DNA from: an uncultured Ignavibacteria bacterium
GTDB taxonomy: Bacteria > Bacteroidota > Ignavibacteria > Ignavibacteriales > Melioribacteraceae
Assembly (NCBI GenBank): GCA_937930275.1
Contig: CALGLM010000362.1
Location: forward strand, 1 to 33,032
Direction: 5' to 3'
Length of the DNA stretch: 33,032 bases
Shown: positions 1 through 8,182 of the stretch, in pieces
How positions within the stretch are numbered: position 1 is the first letter of the stretch
How the letters are laid out: every line of letters starts with the position of its first letter
The notes under the pieces: model-generated
What the model saw: the letters and a program-made list of their open reading frames with translations, nothing else
Database searches by the model: none
Told to the model about the DNA's origin: nothing
Position numbers and translations under genes: made by a program

Positions 1-58
1 AAAGAGGTTGGGTATAATATAAATTCTAATTTGAAATAATCTAATTATAGTTTTTAAC

Positions 59-140
59 AACCGGTTATATAAAATTCTTGTTTTATTGAATATTTTTTAT
101 AATATTATTAACGAGATAAGAAAATTTAATATAACCGGTT
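59..140. repeat. Inverted repeat of an AACCGGTT palindrome
   Basis: AACCGGTTATAT at 59-70 and its exact reverse complement at 129-140 form a 12-bp inverted repeat. The core AACCGGTT is itself a palindrome, so the pair could equally be two copies of an operator centred about 74 bp apart. The second copy is followed by a T-rich run at 141-149. A 58-nt spacer is long for a simple terminator, and AACCGGTT also occurs inside coding sequence elsewhere in the window (for example near 28588 and 31923). A regulatory role is therefore a guess. Confidence 0.4.
78..105 (+). promoter_or_regulatory. Possible sigma-70-like promoter
   Basis: TTGTTT at 78-83 and TAATAT at 100-105 are separated by 16 nt and lie between the two AACCGGTT palindromes, upstream of the large fusion gene. 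In DNA this AT-rich such matches arise often by chance, so support is weak. Confidence 0.22.
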
Positions 141-161
141 TTTTATTTTAAAGGGGTAAAA

Positions 162-3100
162 ATGACAGATTTGCACTCAAATATTGAAGGTTTAATTAAT
201 GACTTGCAAGAAAGAGCAAAGGAATTAAACTGTTTATTTAATATTGAAGAAATATTGGGAAATAACGAAATTTCAATTGATGATGCACTAAAAAATATTT
301 CAAAAGTCCTGCCGACAGGTTTTCAATACCCCACAATAACAGAAGTTCAAATTTTTTACGAAGATAGAGTTTACATGAGTAATAAATTTAGAGAAACACC
401 CTGGTGTTTATCTACTGATATTACTGTTCAAGATAAAATTATCGGTTCTGTTAATGTTTATTATATGAAAGAAATGCCCCAGTCGGATGAGGGACCATTT
501 TTTAAGACAGAAAAAAAATTATTAAGTACCATATCGCACAGAATCGGCTTTTTCATACTTCATAGAAAATTAAAATCGGTATTTAGTGATTTAGATTTGG
601 TTAAAAATAGATCGGAAGGGGAGAATAAAGCTGAATGGATAATAATATTGGATATGTTAAAAAAGACTGATCCAAAACTTTTTAAAAGTATTATTCGTAA
701 GTTACTATATTTAATGTGCTGGAGCGGTATTGAAGAAGCTGAATTATTAATGAAAACTTCAAGTAACCAAAATACATCGCAAGACGGTACTTTAGTGGAT
801 GAAAATAAACCGATTAAAAAATCCCCTATAAATAATCAAGAGTATATTGATGCGGTATTAAGATTAACGAATTCATATCTTAAAGAAAACGAGATATTAG
901 CAAAAATTCAAAAATGGATTCAAGAAGAAAAATCAAGTTCCTTAATGAAGGTAGTTGAAAGTTTATACTCTTCTTTAGCAGATATTGGCGATGCTTTAAG
1001 AAAGTATTATCATCTTACAAGCGAAAAAATAGAACTTTCTCCTTCAGCCGATAAAGGATTACGAGTAGCATTATTAAGGAGATTTTTTACGGAACAACTT
1101 GGCTTTATAAGCATTGCTCAGCAATTTGTTACGTTAAATGATTTTTTTGAATTAATAGATAAAATAATATTTCCACCTCAAAGTCATGGAAAACTGGGAG
1201 GAAAAAGTGCCGGAATTTTTCTTGCATCTCAAATTATCAAAAAACATAATATGAATTTTGATACATATGGCGAGATAAAAACGCCAAAAACTTGGTACAT
1301 TACAAGTGATGCAATGATTCATTTTATACAATACAACAATTTAGAAGAAGTGATTGAACAAAAGTATAAAGAGATTGATGAAGTTAGGATAGAATACCCG
1401 CATATTGTTCAAGTGTTTAAAAATGCAGAATTTCCTCCGGAGATAATAAAAGGTTTAAGTATTGCCTTGGATGAGTTTGGTGATAAACCGATTGTAGTAC
1501 GCAGCAGCAGTTTATTGGAAGATCAGATAGGTGCGGCTTTTTCCGGTAAATATAAATCATTATTTTTGGCTAACAGAGGAACTAAACAAGAAAGATTAAT
1601 AGCTTTGATGGATGCAATTGCGGAAGTTTATTCTTCGGTATTTAGTCCTGACCCGATTATGTATAGAGCAGAAAGAAATTTAATAGATTTTGACGAAGAG
1701 ATGGGAATAATGATTCAAGAGGTTGTGGGAACGCAAGTTGGTAAATATTATTTCCCGTCATTTGCCGGTGTTGCTTTTAGTAATAATGAATTTAGGTGGT
1801 CTCCCAGAATTAAAAGAGAAGACGGTTTGGTTAGATTAGTCCCCGGATTAGGAACACGAGCAGTTGATAGAGTGGGGGATGATTTTCCTATTTTATTAGC
1901 ACCGGGTCAACCAAATTTAGTTGTAAATGTTTCGGTGGAAGAGAAAATAAAGTATAGCCCGACTAAAATTGACGTAATTAATTTAGAAACTAACGAATTT
2001 GAAACTAAAAATATATTTGAAGTTTTAAAAGAAGTCGGAGACAAAATTCCTTCTGCACATAAAATGGTTTCTGTTGTAGAAGGAAATCATATTCGTAACC
2101 CAATTGGTTTTGAATTAGATTTTGAGACTGATGATTTAGTTATTACTTTTGATAATTTAATAAATAACACTCGATTTATAAAAAAAATACAGGAGCTTTT
2201 AAGGCTACTTGAAAATAAAATACAATCACCCGTTGATATTGAATTTGCGAGTGACGGAACCGACTTTTACTTATTGCAATGCCGTCCGCAAAGTTACTCG
2301 AAAGACATTGCCCCAAGTCCGATTCCAAAAGAAATTTCGTCAGATAAGTTTATATTTTCAGCTGATAGATATGTATCAAACGGCAGAGTTCAGGACATTA
2401 CCCACATTGTATATGTAGATCCGATTAAGTACGGAGAATTGCCGAATAAAGAAGACTATTTGGCAGTAGGCAGAGCTGTCGGAAAGCTGAATAAACTGTT
2501 ACCCAAAAGACAATTTATTTTAATGGGACCCGGAAGGTGGGGAAGTCGTGGAGATATAAAACTTGGAGTAAACGTAACGTATTCTGATATAAATAATACT
2601 GCCGTTTTAATTGAAATTGCTCGAAAAAAGGGGAATTATGTACCCGATTTATCTTTTGGTACTCATTTTTTTCAGGATTTAGTAGAAGCTTCCATAAGAT
2701 ATTTACCGCTATATCCGGATGATCCCGGAATTGTTTTTAACGAAATGTTTTTTATTGATTCTTCAAATCATATTGCAGATATTCTGCCAGAATATGAGTA
2801 TTTAGGCGATGTTATTAAAATAATAGATGTTCCGAAACAAACAAACGGATTAGTGTTAAAAGTTTTAATGAATGCTGAGGTAGATCAAGCTGTTGGATAT
2901 TTAACTACTCCTACTCATGAATATGTACCTACAGAACAGTACACCGAAGTGGTTGAAAAACACCAAACAGACCATTGGAAGTGGCGTTATAAAATGGCGG
3001 AAAAAATTGTAGGTAGTATTGACGTTAAAAAATTTGGAATTAAAGGTTTTTACATACTCGGCAGTACTAAAAATGCAACGGCAAATGCAAGCAGCGATAT

Positions 3101-3359
3101 TGATTTAATCATTCATGTACTAAATAATAAAGATAAAATGACTGCATTAAAAAATTTATTGGAAGGCTGGAGCGCCGCATTAAGTGAATTTAATTATTTA
3201 CGAACGGGAATTAAAACGGATGGATTATTAGATTTTCATTTTGTTACGGATGAAGATATTTTTAATAAAACAAGCTGGGCTATAAAAATAGGAGCTTCAA
3301 CAGATCCCGCAAAACCATTGTTAGTTGTGGATGTTGATAAAGAATTATTTGATGAGTGA
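162..3359 (+). CDS. Sensor-input / PEP-synthase-like ATP-grasp / nucleotidyltransferase fusion protein
   Basis: A 1065-residue cytoplasmic protein with no signal peptide or membrane segment. Residues about 10-140 resemble the GAF-like input domain found at the front of many histidine kinases (ELNCLF near the start, LPTGFQYP at 50-57, DEGPFF at 109-114). Residues about 340-712 look like the ATP-binding N-terminal domain of PEP synthase and pyruvate phosphate dikinase: GGKSAG at 346-351, VVRSSS at 445-450 with ED at 453-454, and the closing LLQCRP at 704-709. The phosphohistidine swivel and the PEP-binding barrel of those enzymes are absent. Residues about 740-930 hold a conserved-looking block (GPGRWGSRGD at 789-798, FGTHFFQDL at 832-840) whose function I do not know. 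Residues about 945-1040 match a minimal nucleotidyltransferase (GS at 967-968, D979 and D981, likely third carboxylate D1024). The start follows AAGGGG. Domain calls are firm for the ATP-grasp and nucleotidyltransferase parts; the reaction is unknown. Confidence 0.85.
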   Translation: MTDLHSNIEGLINDLQERAKELNCLFNIEEILGNNEISIDDALKNISKVLPTGFQYPTITEVQIFYEDRVYMSNKFRETPWCLSTDITVQDKIIGSVNVYYMKEMPQSDEGPFFKTEKKLLSTISHRIGFFILHRKLKSVFSDLDLVKNRSEGENKAEWIIILDMLKKTDPKLFKSIIRKLLYLMCWSGIEEAELLMKTSSNQNTSQDGTLVDENKPIKKSPINNQEYIDAVLRLTNSYLKENEILAKIQKWIQEEKSSSLMKVVESLYSSLADIGDALRKYYHLTSEKIELSPSADKGLRVALLRRFFTEQLGFISIAQQFVTLNDFFELIDKIIFPPQSHGKLGGKSAGIFLASQIIKKHNMNFDTYGEIKTPKTWYITSDAMIHFIQYNNLEEVIEQKYKEIDEVRIEYPHIVQVFKNAEFPPEIIKGLSIALDEFGDKPIVVRSSSLLEDQIGAAFSGKYKSLFLANRGTKQERLIALMDAIAEVYSSVFSPDPIMYRAERNLIDFDEEMGIMIQEVVGTQVGKYYFPSFAGVAFSNNEFRWSPRIKREDGLVRLVPGLGTRAVDRVGDDFPILLAPGQPNLVVNVSVEEKIKYSPTKIDVINLETNEFETKNIFEVLKEVGDKIPSAHKMVSVVEGNHIRNPIGFELDFETDDLVITFDNLINNTRFIKKIQELLRLLENKIQSPVDIEFASDGTDFYLLQCRPQSYSKDIAPSPIPKEISSDKFIFSADRYVSNGRVQDITHIVYVDPIKYGELPNKEDYLAVGRAVGKLNKLLPKRQFILMGPGRWGSRGDIKLGVNVTYSDINNTAVLIEIARKKGNYVPDLSFGTHFFQDLVEASIRYLPLYPDDPGIVFNEMFFIDSSNHIADILPEYEYLGDVIKIIDVPKQTNGLVLKVLMNAEVDQAVGYLTTPTHEYVPTEQYTEVVEKHQTDHWKWRYKMAEKIVGSIDVKKFGIKGFYILGSTKNATANASSDIDLIIHVLNNKDKMTALKNLLEGWSAALSEFNYLRTGIKTDGLLDFHFVTDEDIFNKTSWAIKIGASTDPAKPLLVVDVDKELFDE

Positions 3360-3362
3360 TAT

Positions 3363-3944
3363 ATGAAAGTATCTATAGTAAATTATGATAATATTAATTC
3401 GGAAAGGATTATGAATTTACTTTCCGAGTTTGATTTTGCAGTTAAAATGATTACTGATGAAATTAATTTATGTACATCAGACGTTATTATTATGCCGGAT
3501 TGTGGTGATTTACTAAAAGCTAATAGAAAACTTCAACTTTTTAATCTTTCTAATGTTATTAAAATCTTAAACAGAAAGATTATTGGAATTAATAACGGAA
3601 TGTTTTTGATGTGCTCTAATATTATAGGGAGTAATTTATGCGGTTTAGGACTATTGCACTCGGATGTTTACAAGTTTAACGAAACACAAAATATAATCCT
3701 AAAAAATTCTGACTTTAATTATACTAAGCACTCATGTTTAAATTTTAATTGGTTAAAAGGAGAAATTAATTACAAAAGTGATTTTTACATTTTAGAAAAT
3801 GATAATACTTGTATATCTTCCAAAATTAACGGATTACCTGTAAGTTTAATAGATAAATACAATAACTATATCGGAATTAATATGGATTTTGGTAAAGATA
3901 ATAAAATTATTAGTAAATTAATTTTTGAGGCTATAAGCTTATAA
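3363..3944 (+). CDS. HisH-like class I glutamine amidotransferase homologue lacking the catalytic triad
   Basis: A 193-residue protein that can be aligned by eye along the length of HisH, the glutaminase subunit of imidazole glycerol phosphate synthase. Where HisH has PGVG it has PDCG (45-48). Where HisH has the nucleophile motif GICLGM it has GINNGM (75-80), so Cys is replaced by Asn77. GLGLLHSDVYKF (94-105) corresponds to the HisH GLGLIPGKV region. The GVQFHPEKS segment has become GINMDFGKD (171-179), so the catalytic His and Glu are replaced by Asp175 and Gly177. The protein cannot be a normal glutaminase. It starts 3 nt after the fusion gene and is very probably co-transcribed with it. 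No hisF or other histidine gene is nearby. A structural or regulatory pseudo-enzyme role is inferred. The frame is intact, which argues against a recent pseudogene. Confidence 0.75.
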   Translation: MKVSIVNYDNINSERIMNLLSEFDFAVKMITDEINLCTSDVIIMPDCGDLLKANRKLQLFNLSNVIKILNRKIIGINNGMFLMCSNIIGSNLCGLGLLHSDVYKFNETQNIILKNSDFNYTKHSCLNFNWLKGEINYKSDFYILENDNTCISSKINGLPVSLIDKYNNYIGINMDFGKDNKIISKLIFEAISL

Positions 3945-4010
3945 AATAGGCGGAGTATTATTAAGCTGTTTAATTTATGAATTGAATATTTAATAATAGA
4001 AAAATTAATA

Positions 4011-4039
4011 AAAAAAGGGCTTTTAATAAGCCCTTTTTT
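4011..4039. terminator. Bidirectional intrinsic terminator
   Basis: A perfect 12-bp stem (AAAAAAGGGCTT at 4011-4022 pairing with AAGCCCTTTTTT at 4028-4039) with a 5-nt loop. The A-run on one side and T-run on the other let it work in both directions. It sits between two converging transcription units. Confidence 0.88.
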
Positions 4040-4060
4040 ATAAGAATCCAAAATAAGTTT

Positions 4061-5053
4061 TTATTTAACCAATTCTATATAATTTGTATTTCCCGAAAAA
4101 TCTTTACGTGTTGCGGTAATGCCTTGAGCTTGCATAAGTAAATTTAATTCGAGTTTAGTATTTGTTTCGGCTTTTTGTAAAATACCTTTATCTACGTTGA
4201 ACAAAATATTACCTGATCCCGAAATTTTGGGTTCGCTAAAAGTATAGTTTACCCCTCGTTCGGTTACTTTATTTTTCCCTTCATAAGAAGTACTTAATGA
4301 TAAATCGATATTAGCAAGTAATTCATCGTCTTGTTTTAAGAAATTTCTTACAGTGTAAATTGTAGTATTATTAAGTTTATATACCATTAAAGCTGAAGGA
4401 TAGGAGAAAGTCCAAGTCGAATCTTTTCCGATTTTCTTTTCGGGTAATCTTCTGAAAAATTGTTGTAATAAAGGTTTAATTGCTGTTTCGTTCATATTTA
4501 CAAGATATTGTTGCTTATCTTCGTTTTTAACACTATCTTTTAATCCTTGCAATTCAATAATATTATCAACAATTTTAGAGGTTTTAAATACTTCGACTAT
4601 TTCACCAATTTTATTTACTCTAATTCCGAAAGGAACTTTATACATAGCTTCATATTCTATAAAGTTTTTCTTTTCATCGTCATTTAATTTTTTACCGCCT
4701 GTATATTGAAATTTTTTACCGTTTGCACTTACATCTACACTAATTTCCGATAAAATAACACTAAATTCTGTATTTTTATCATTATCTACTTCTCTAACTT
4801 CAAAATCGAACTTGTAATTTACAGTCTGGTTTAATTCGGTTTTGCGAACGGAATCAGTTTTCATTTCTTGTCCTTGTCCCGATACAGTTTTCATTTTGTA
4901 TGAAAATTTATCTCCGGCTTTAAATTTATAAGCTAAATCAAATGTTTTTCCGCCTACATCTTCAACTTCCGGTTTCGTTGATTCTTTTTTATCGTTGCTT
5001 CCGCATGAAACAAATAACGCAACGATCAATAAAAATAAAAGTGCTCTTTTCAT
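4061..5053 (-). CDS. Envelope lipoprotein, DUF6263-like
   Basis: A 330-residue secreted lipoprotein. The N-terminus has a basic start, a hydrophobic stretch and the lipobox FVSC, so Cys17 is the likely lipidated residue. It is followed by a charged linker (about 18-35). The rest is beta-strand-rich, beginning FDLAYKFKAGDKFSYKM (38-54), and has the look of the DUF6263 family of Bacteroidota-type lipoproteins. That assignment is from memory of the family's style and is not certain. No catalytic motif is visible. It is the last gene of the long minus-strand run, 8 nt after namZ, and is followed by the shared terminator at 4011-4039. Function unknown; probably anchored in the periplasm or outer membrane. 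Confidence 0.75.
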   Translation of the reverse strand: MKRALLFLLIVALFVSCGSNDKKESTKPEVEDVGGKTFDLAYKFKAGDKFSYKMKTVSGQGQEMKTDSVRKTELNQTVNYKFDFEVREVDNDKNTEFSVILSEISVDVSANGKKFQYTGGKKLNDDEKKNFIEYEAMYKVPFGIRVNKIGEIVEVFKTSKIVDNIIELQGLKDSVKNEDKQQYLVNMNETAIKPLLQQFFRRLPEKKIGKDSTWTFSYPSALMVYKLNNTTIYTVRNFLKQDDELLANIDLSLSTSYEGKNKVTERGVNYTFSEPKISGSGNILFNVDKGILQKAETNTKLELNLLMQAQGITATRKDFSGNTNYIELVK

Positions 5054-5061
5054 ATTCCTCT

Positions 5062-6312
5062 CTAATTATATAATAAATATTTTGTTCTTTGTTCTTTAAA
5101 TTTCTTTAAATCCGGATTCCATGAATTGAAAATATCATCAAGAGATTTCCCTTCGGTTATATAGTCAAATAACTTAGAACTTCCGTAAAGCCTATCTATT
5201 GATTTTTTTCTAAATTCAAATTTACCCTTATAAATTTTGTTTATTTCGTATATTATTGTAATTCCTAATTTTACGGCATCAAAATTTTTAGTTTTGTCAA
5301 TTATTATTTCAATTCCGTTACAAGTTAAGTTTTTATATTTTGGATTAGAAGCCATGTTAGGAATATCAATAGGAGTATAAGTTGTCGGTAAAAAATCTAC
5401 TCCCTCAAAATTGTATTTCCTAAGTGCTGTAATTAATTCATCACTAATTATGTACGGAGCACCACAAGTCAAGAACGGTTTTTTAGTACCGCGTCCTTCA
5501 GAAACATTTGTTCCTTCAAGTAAACATAAACCCGGATAAACCATTGCCGCTTCCAAGCTAACCATATTAGGTGATGGATTGATCCAATTTAAATCAGTCT
5601 CGGAATATAATTGTGATCTTTTCCAATTTTTTACTTTTATAACCTCTAAATTAACCTTTAATCCTTCTCCCAATAATCCTTCACCGTTAAAAAAACAAGC
5701 AAGTTCGCCAACAGTCATGCCGTGTTGAATTGCAATAGGTGCAATACCGACAAAAGATAAATATTCCTTTTCGGTGATATTTCCGCAAACATTAATACCG
5801 CCAATAGGATTAGGACGATCTAATATTATTACCGGAATATTATTTTCGGCGCCGGCTTGTAATGTATAATACAACGTAGAAATAAAAGTGTAAAAACGAG
5901 CTCCGATATCTTGGATATCAAATATTAGAACATCAACATTTTTAAGCATTTCTTTAGTCGGTTTGTTAATTTTACCGTATAATGAATAAACTGGGATTCC
6001 GGTTTTGGGATCTTTCCCGTCTGTAATTGTATGTCCGTCCGGTGCATCTCCTCTTATTCCGTGTTCGGGTCCAAATAATGCAACAATATTAACGTTTTTA
6101 ATATTAGATAAAGTATCTACAATGTGTGTACCATTTTTAAGAACAGCGGTATGATTAGTAACAATGCCGATATTTTTATTTTTAAGCTCGTCTAATTTCT
6201 CTTCAATTAAAATATCAGCACCGGTTTTAACAGATTCTTTCAGATTGTTTTGTTGGTAACTATAAATTAAAGAATAAGTCAAAATTAAAAAAGAAAAAGT
6301 AAATCGTATCAT
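5062..6312 (-). CDS. namZ: DUF1343 / NamZ-type exo-beta-N-acetylmuramidase
   Basis: A 416-residue protein with an N-terminal hydrophobic signal sequence (about residues 1-20), so it acts in the periplasm or is exported. Family hallmarks are in the expected order: GIVTNHTAV, FGPEHGIRGD, DVLIFDIQDIGARFYT, ILDRPNPIGG, then LEGTNVSEGRGTKKPF and YTPIDIPNMASNPKY. DUF1343 proteins include NamZ, which removes N-acetylmuramic acid from the non-reducing end of peptidoglycan fragments during cell-wall recycling. Other members are uncharacterised, so the exact substrate is inferred. It lies 4 nt downstream of the NUDIX gene in the minus-strand run. No other MurNAc-recycling gene (murQ, amgK, murU) is in view. 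Confidence 0.88.
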   Translation of the reverse strand: MIRFTFSFLILTYSLIYSYQQNNLKESVKTGADILIEEKLDELKNKNIGIVTNHTAVLKNGTHIVDTLSNIKNVNIVALFGPEHGIRGDAPDGHTITDGKDPKTGIPVYSLYGKINKPTKEMLKNVDVLIFDIQDIGARFYTFISTLYYTLQAGAENNIPVIILDRPNPIGGINVCGNITEKEYLSFVGIAPIAIQHGMTVGELACFFNGEGLLGEGLKVNLEVIKVKNWKRSQLYSETDLNWINPSPNMVSLEAAMVYPGLCLLEGTNVSEGRGTKKPFLTCGAPYIISDELITALRKYNFEGVDFLPTTYTPIDIPNMASNPKYKNLTCNGIEIIIDKTKNFDAVKLGITIIYEINKIYKGKFEFRKKSIDRLYGSSKLFDYITEGKSLDDIFNSWNPDLKKFKEQRTKYLLYN

Positions 6313-6316
6313 AATA

Positions 6317-6850
6317 TCACCCTAATTTATTTTTTGCAAGTATCCACGCAGCAAGCGACATTCCATCCCAAATTATATTATCTTCTATCATTTTTTCAAT
6401 TTCTGCTATAGTAAAAAACTCGACCTCAAAATCTTCCGTGTCATCTGCATTAAGAGGGGAGTAGTATAGATCTTTTGCAATATACACATCACAAATTTCG
6501 TCTGCTACGCCTGAGTAAGGTGCAAAATAACCAATTTTAACTAACTTGTTACAACTAAAACCGCTTTCTTCTCTTAATTCTTTAAGTGCATTTTCTTGGC
6601 TTGATAAACCTTCTTCAACTCCGCCGCACGGAAATTCGTAACTTTCTGTATTATTTAAGTAGCGATATTGCTTAGTAAGTAAAATTTTATTCTCGGAATT
6701 AATAGGGATTACCATTGACGATCCTCGTGTTTGGACGTAATGGTATTCCCCTTCAACCTCATCATTTATTTTAAACCGATCAATTTTATAAGTCCAATAC
6801 TTATTGTCGGCAAATGTAGTTTCGGAAAGTTTTTCCCATTTTTTAAGCAA
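6317..6850 (-). CDS. NUDIX hydrolase, ADP-ribose pyrophosphatase-like
   Basis: A 177-residue cytoplasmic NUDIX protein. The Nudix box runs from about residue 75 to 98 and ends KELREESGF. The metal-binding glutamates of the REUxEE core are kept, but the usual Arg before it is Lys, and the usual Glu seven residues into the box is Leu. The N-terminal part (WTYKIDRFKI, YHYVQTRGSS) and the length suit the ADP-ribose/sugar-nucleotide pyrophosphatase branch (NudF-like). Substrate is not provable from sequence. It starts at TTG one base after the ndk stop codon, so the two are translationally coupled and may both deal with nucleotide housekeeping. Confidence 0.87.
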   Translation of the reverse strand: MLKKWEKLSETTFADNKYWTYKIDRFKINDEVEGEYHYVQTRGSSMVIPINSENKILLTKQYRYLNNTESYEFPCGGVEEGLSSQENALKELREESGFSCNKLVKIGYFAPYSGVADEICDVYIAKDLYYSPLNADDTEDFEVEFFTIAEIEKMIEDNIIWDGMSLAAWILAKNKLG

Positions 6851-6851
6851 A

Positions 6852-7283
6852 TTAAAAACCTGTTAAATCTAACAACTCTCTTCTGCTAAAAAAATGTGAA
6901 ATTTCTTTAGCTGCATTTTCATCGGAATCACTACCGTGTACTGTATTTTCCTGCATACTTTTAGCAAATAATTTTCTTATTGTGCCTTCTTCTGCTTTGG
7001 CCGGATCGGTAGCACCTATTAGTTTTCTAAATTCTATTACAGCATTCTCTTTTTCCAATACAATAGGAATGCAAGGACCGGACGTCATGTATTCAACAAG
7101 ATCGTTAAAAAAAGGTCTTTCTTTATGTACTTCGTAAAATCCTTTTGCTGAATCGGAAGTGAGTTTTACGGATTTTAATGCAATTATTTTAAAACCCGCT
7201 TCGGTAATTTTTGTGATAACCTGACCAACAAAATTATTTTGCAAACAATCCGGTTTTAAAATAGCTAAAGTTCTATTATTCAA
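6852..7283 (-). CDS. ndk: Nucleoside diphosphate kinase
   Basis: A 143-residue enzyme of normal length that moves the gamma-phosphate of ATP onto nucleoside diphosphates through a phosphohistidine. The N-terminal RTLAILKPD and the active-site NTVHGSDS are intact, with His116 as the phosphorylated residue. The start is TTG with AGGAG six bases upstream. It sits 9 nt after sucD. That neighbour is biochemically apt, because succinyl-CoA synthetase makes an NTP that Ndk can interconvert; this is a suggestion from context only. Confidence 0.97.
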   Translation of the reverse strand: MNNRTLAILKPDCLQNNFVGQVITKITEAGFKIIALKSVKLTSDSAKGFYEVHKERPFFNDLVEYMTSGPCIPIVLEKENAVIEFRKLIGATDPAKAEEGTIRKLFAKSMQENTVHGSDSDENAAKEISHFFSRRELLDLTGF

Positions 7284-7292
7284 ATTTAACTC

Positions 7293-8165
7293 CTATTTTT
7301 CTAAAAGTTTTTTCATTGTAATTCCAATTTCAGCCGGTGATTGAACAACTGCAATACCGCACTCTTTCATAAATTCCATTTTTTCTTTTGCAGTTCCTTT
7401 TCCGCCTGATATAATAGCGCCGGCATGTCCCATGCGTCTTCCCGGAGGAGCTGTTTGTCCCGCAATAAACCCGACAACCGGTTTTTTTACGTTATCTTTA
7501 ATAAAACTTGCTGCTTCTTCTTCGGCACTTCCGCCAATTTCTCCGATCATAATTATACCTGCCGTATCAGGATCATCATTAAATAATTTGATGATATCAA
7601 TAAATCTTGAACCGATAACTGGGTCACCACCGATCCCAACACATGAAGATTGACCGATACCTAAATCTGATAATTGTTTTACAGCTTCGTAAGTCAAAGT
7701 TCCGCTACGGGATACTACACCGATGTTACCGGGTAAATGGATAAATCCGGGCATAATGCCAATTTTTGCTTTACCTGGTGAAATAATTCCGGGGCAGTTT
7801 GGTCCTATTAATCTTACATTTTTATGTTTAATAACATTATAAACTTTTACCATATCATCAGCCGGAATCCCTTCGGTAATACATACAATAAGTTCAATTC
7901 CTGCATCTGCATCTTCCAATATAGCATCTGCAGCAAAAGCCGGAGGAACAAAAATTGCAGCCGCATTTGCGCCGGTAGCTTTTACGGCTTCTTTAACTGT
8001 ATTAAAAACGGGTATTCCGTTATGAGTCGTTCCGCCTTTACCCGGGGTAACACCGGCAATAACATTTGTTCCGTATTCTGCCATTTGTTGTGCATGGAAA
8101 GAACCTTCACCACCGGTTATTCCTTGTACTAATACTTTTGTAGTTTTGTCTAATAAAATACTCAT
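7293..8165 (-). CDS. sucD: Succinyl-CoA synthetase (ADP-forming) alpha subunit
   Basis: A 290-residue subunit of the TCA-cycle enzyme that converts succinyl-CoA to succinate while making ATP or GTP. The CoA-binding N-terminal domain starts [38 protein letters not shown] is present, and the phosphohistidine is His247 in [13 protein letters not shown]. Length and motif order are typical. The beta subunit gene sucC is not next to it and not in the window, so the complex is encoded at two loci. It lies 17 nt downstream of gatA. Confidence 0.97.
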   Translation of the reverse strand: MSILLDKTTKVLVQGITGGEGSFHAQQMAEYGTNVIAGVTPGKGGTTHNGIPVFNTVKEAVKATGANAAAIFVPPAFAADAILEDADAGIELIVCITEGIPADDMVKVYNVIKHKNVRLIGPNCPGIISPGKAKIGIMPGFIHLPGNIGVVSRSGTLTYEAVKQLSDLGIGQSSCVGIGGDPVIGSRFIDIIKLFNDDPDTAGIIMIGEIGGSAEEEAASFIKDNVKKPVVGFIAGQTAPPGRRMGHAGAIISGGKGTAKEKMEFMKECGIAVVQSPAEIGITMKKLLEK

Positions 8166-8182
8166 GGGTTTACCTGATACTT

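Noticed and set aside
59..149. Rho-independent terminator of an upstream gene
   Set aside because: The 12-bp stem has a 58-nt loop, too long for an efficient intrinsic terminator, though a T-rich run does follow.
162..3359. A true phosphoenolpyruvate synthase (ppsA)
   Set aside because: Only the ATP-binding domain matches; the phosphohistidine and PEP-binding domains are missing and the C-terminus is a nucleotidyltransferase.
3363..3944. A functional hisH gene
   Set aside because: The catalytic Cys, His and Glu are all replaced and no histidine-synthesis gene is adjacent.
7432..8132. Plus-strand open frames of 73 and 102 codons opposite sucD
   Set aside because: They are antisense shadows of the well-supported sucD gene and show no protein features.
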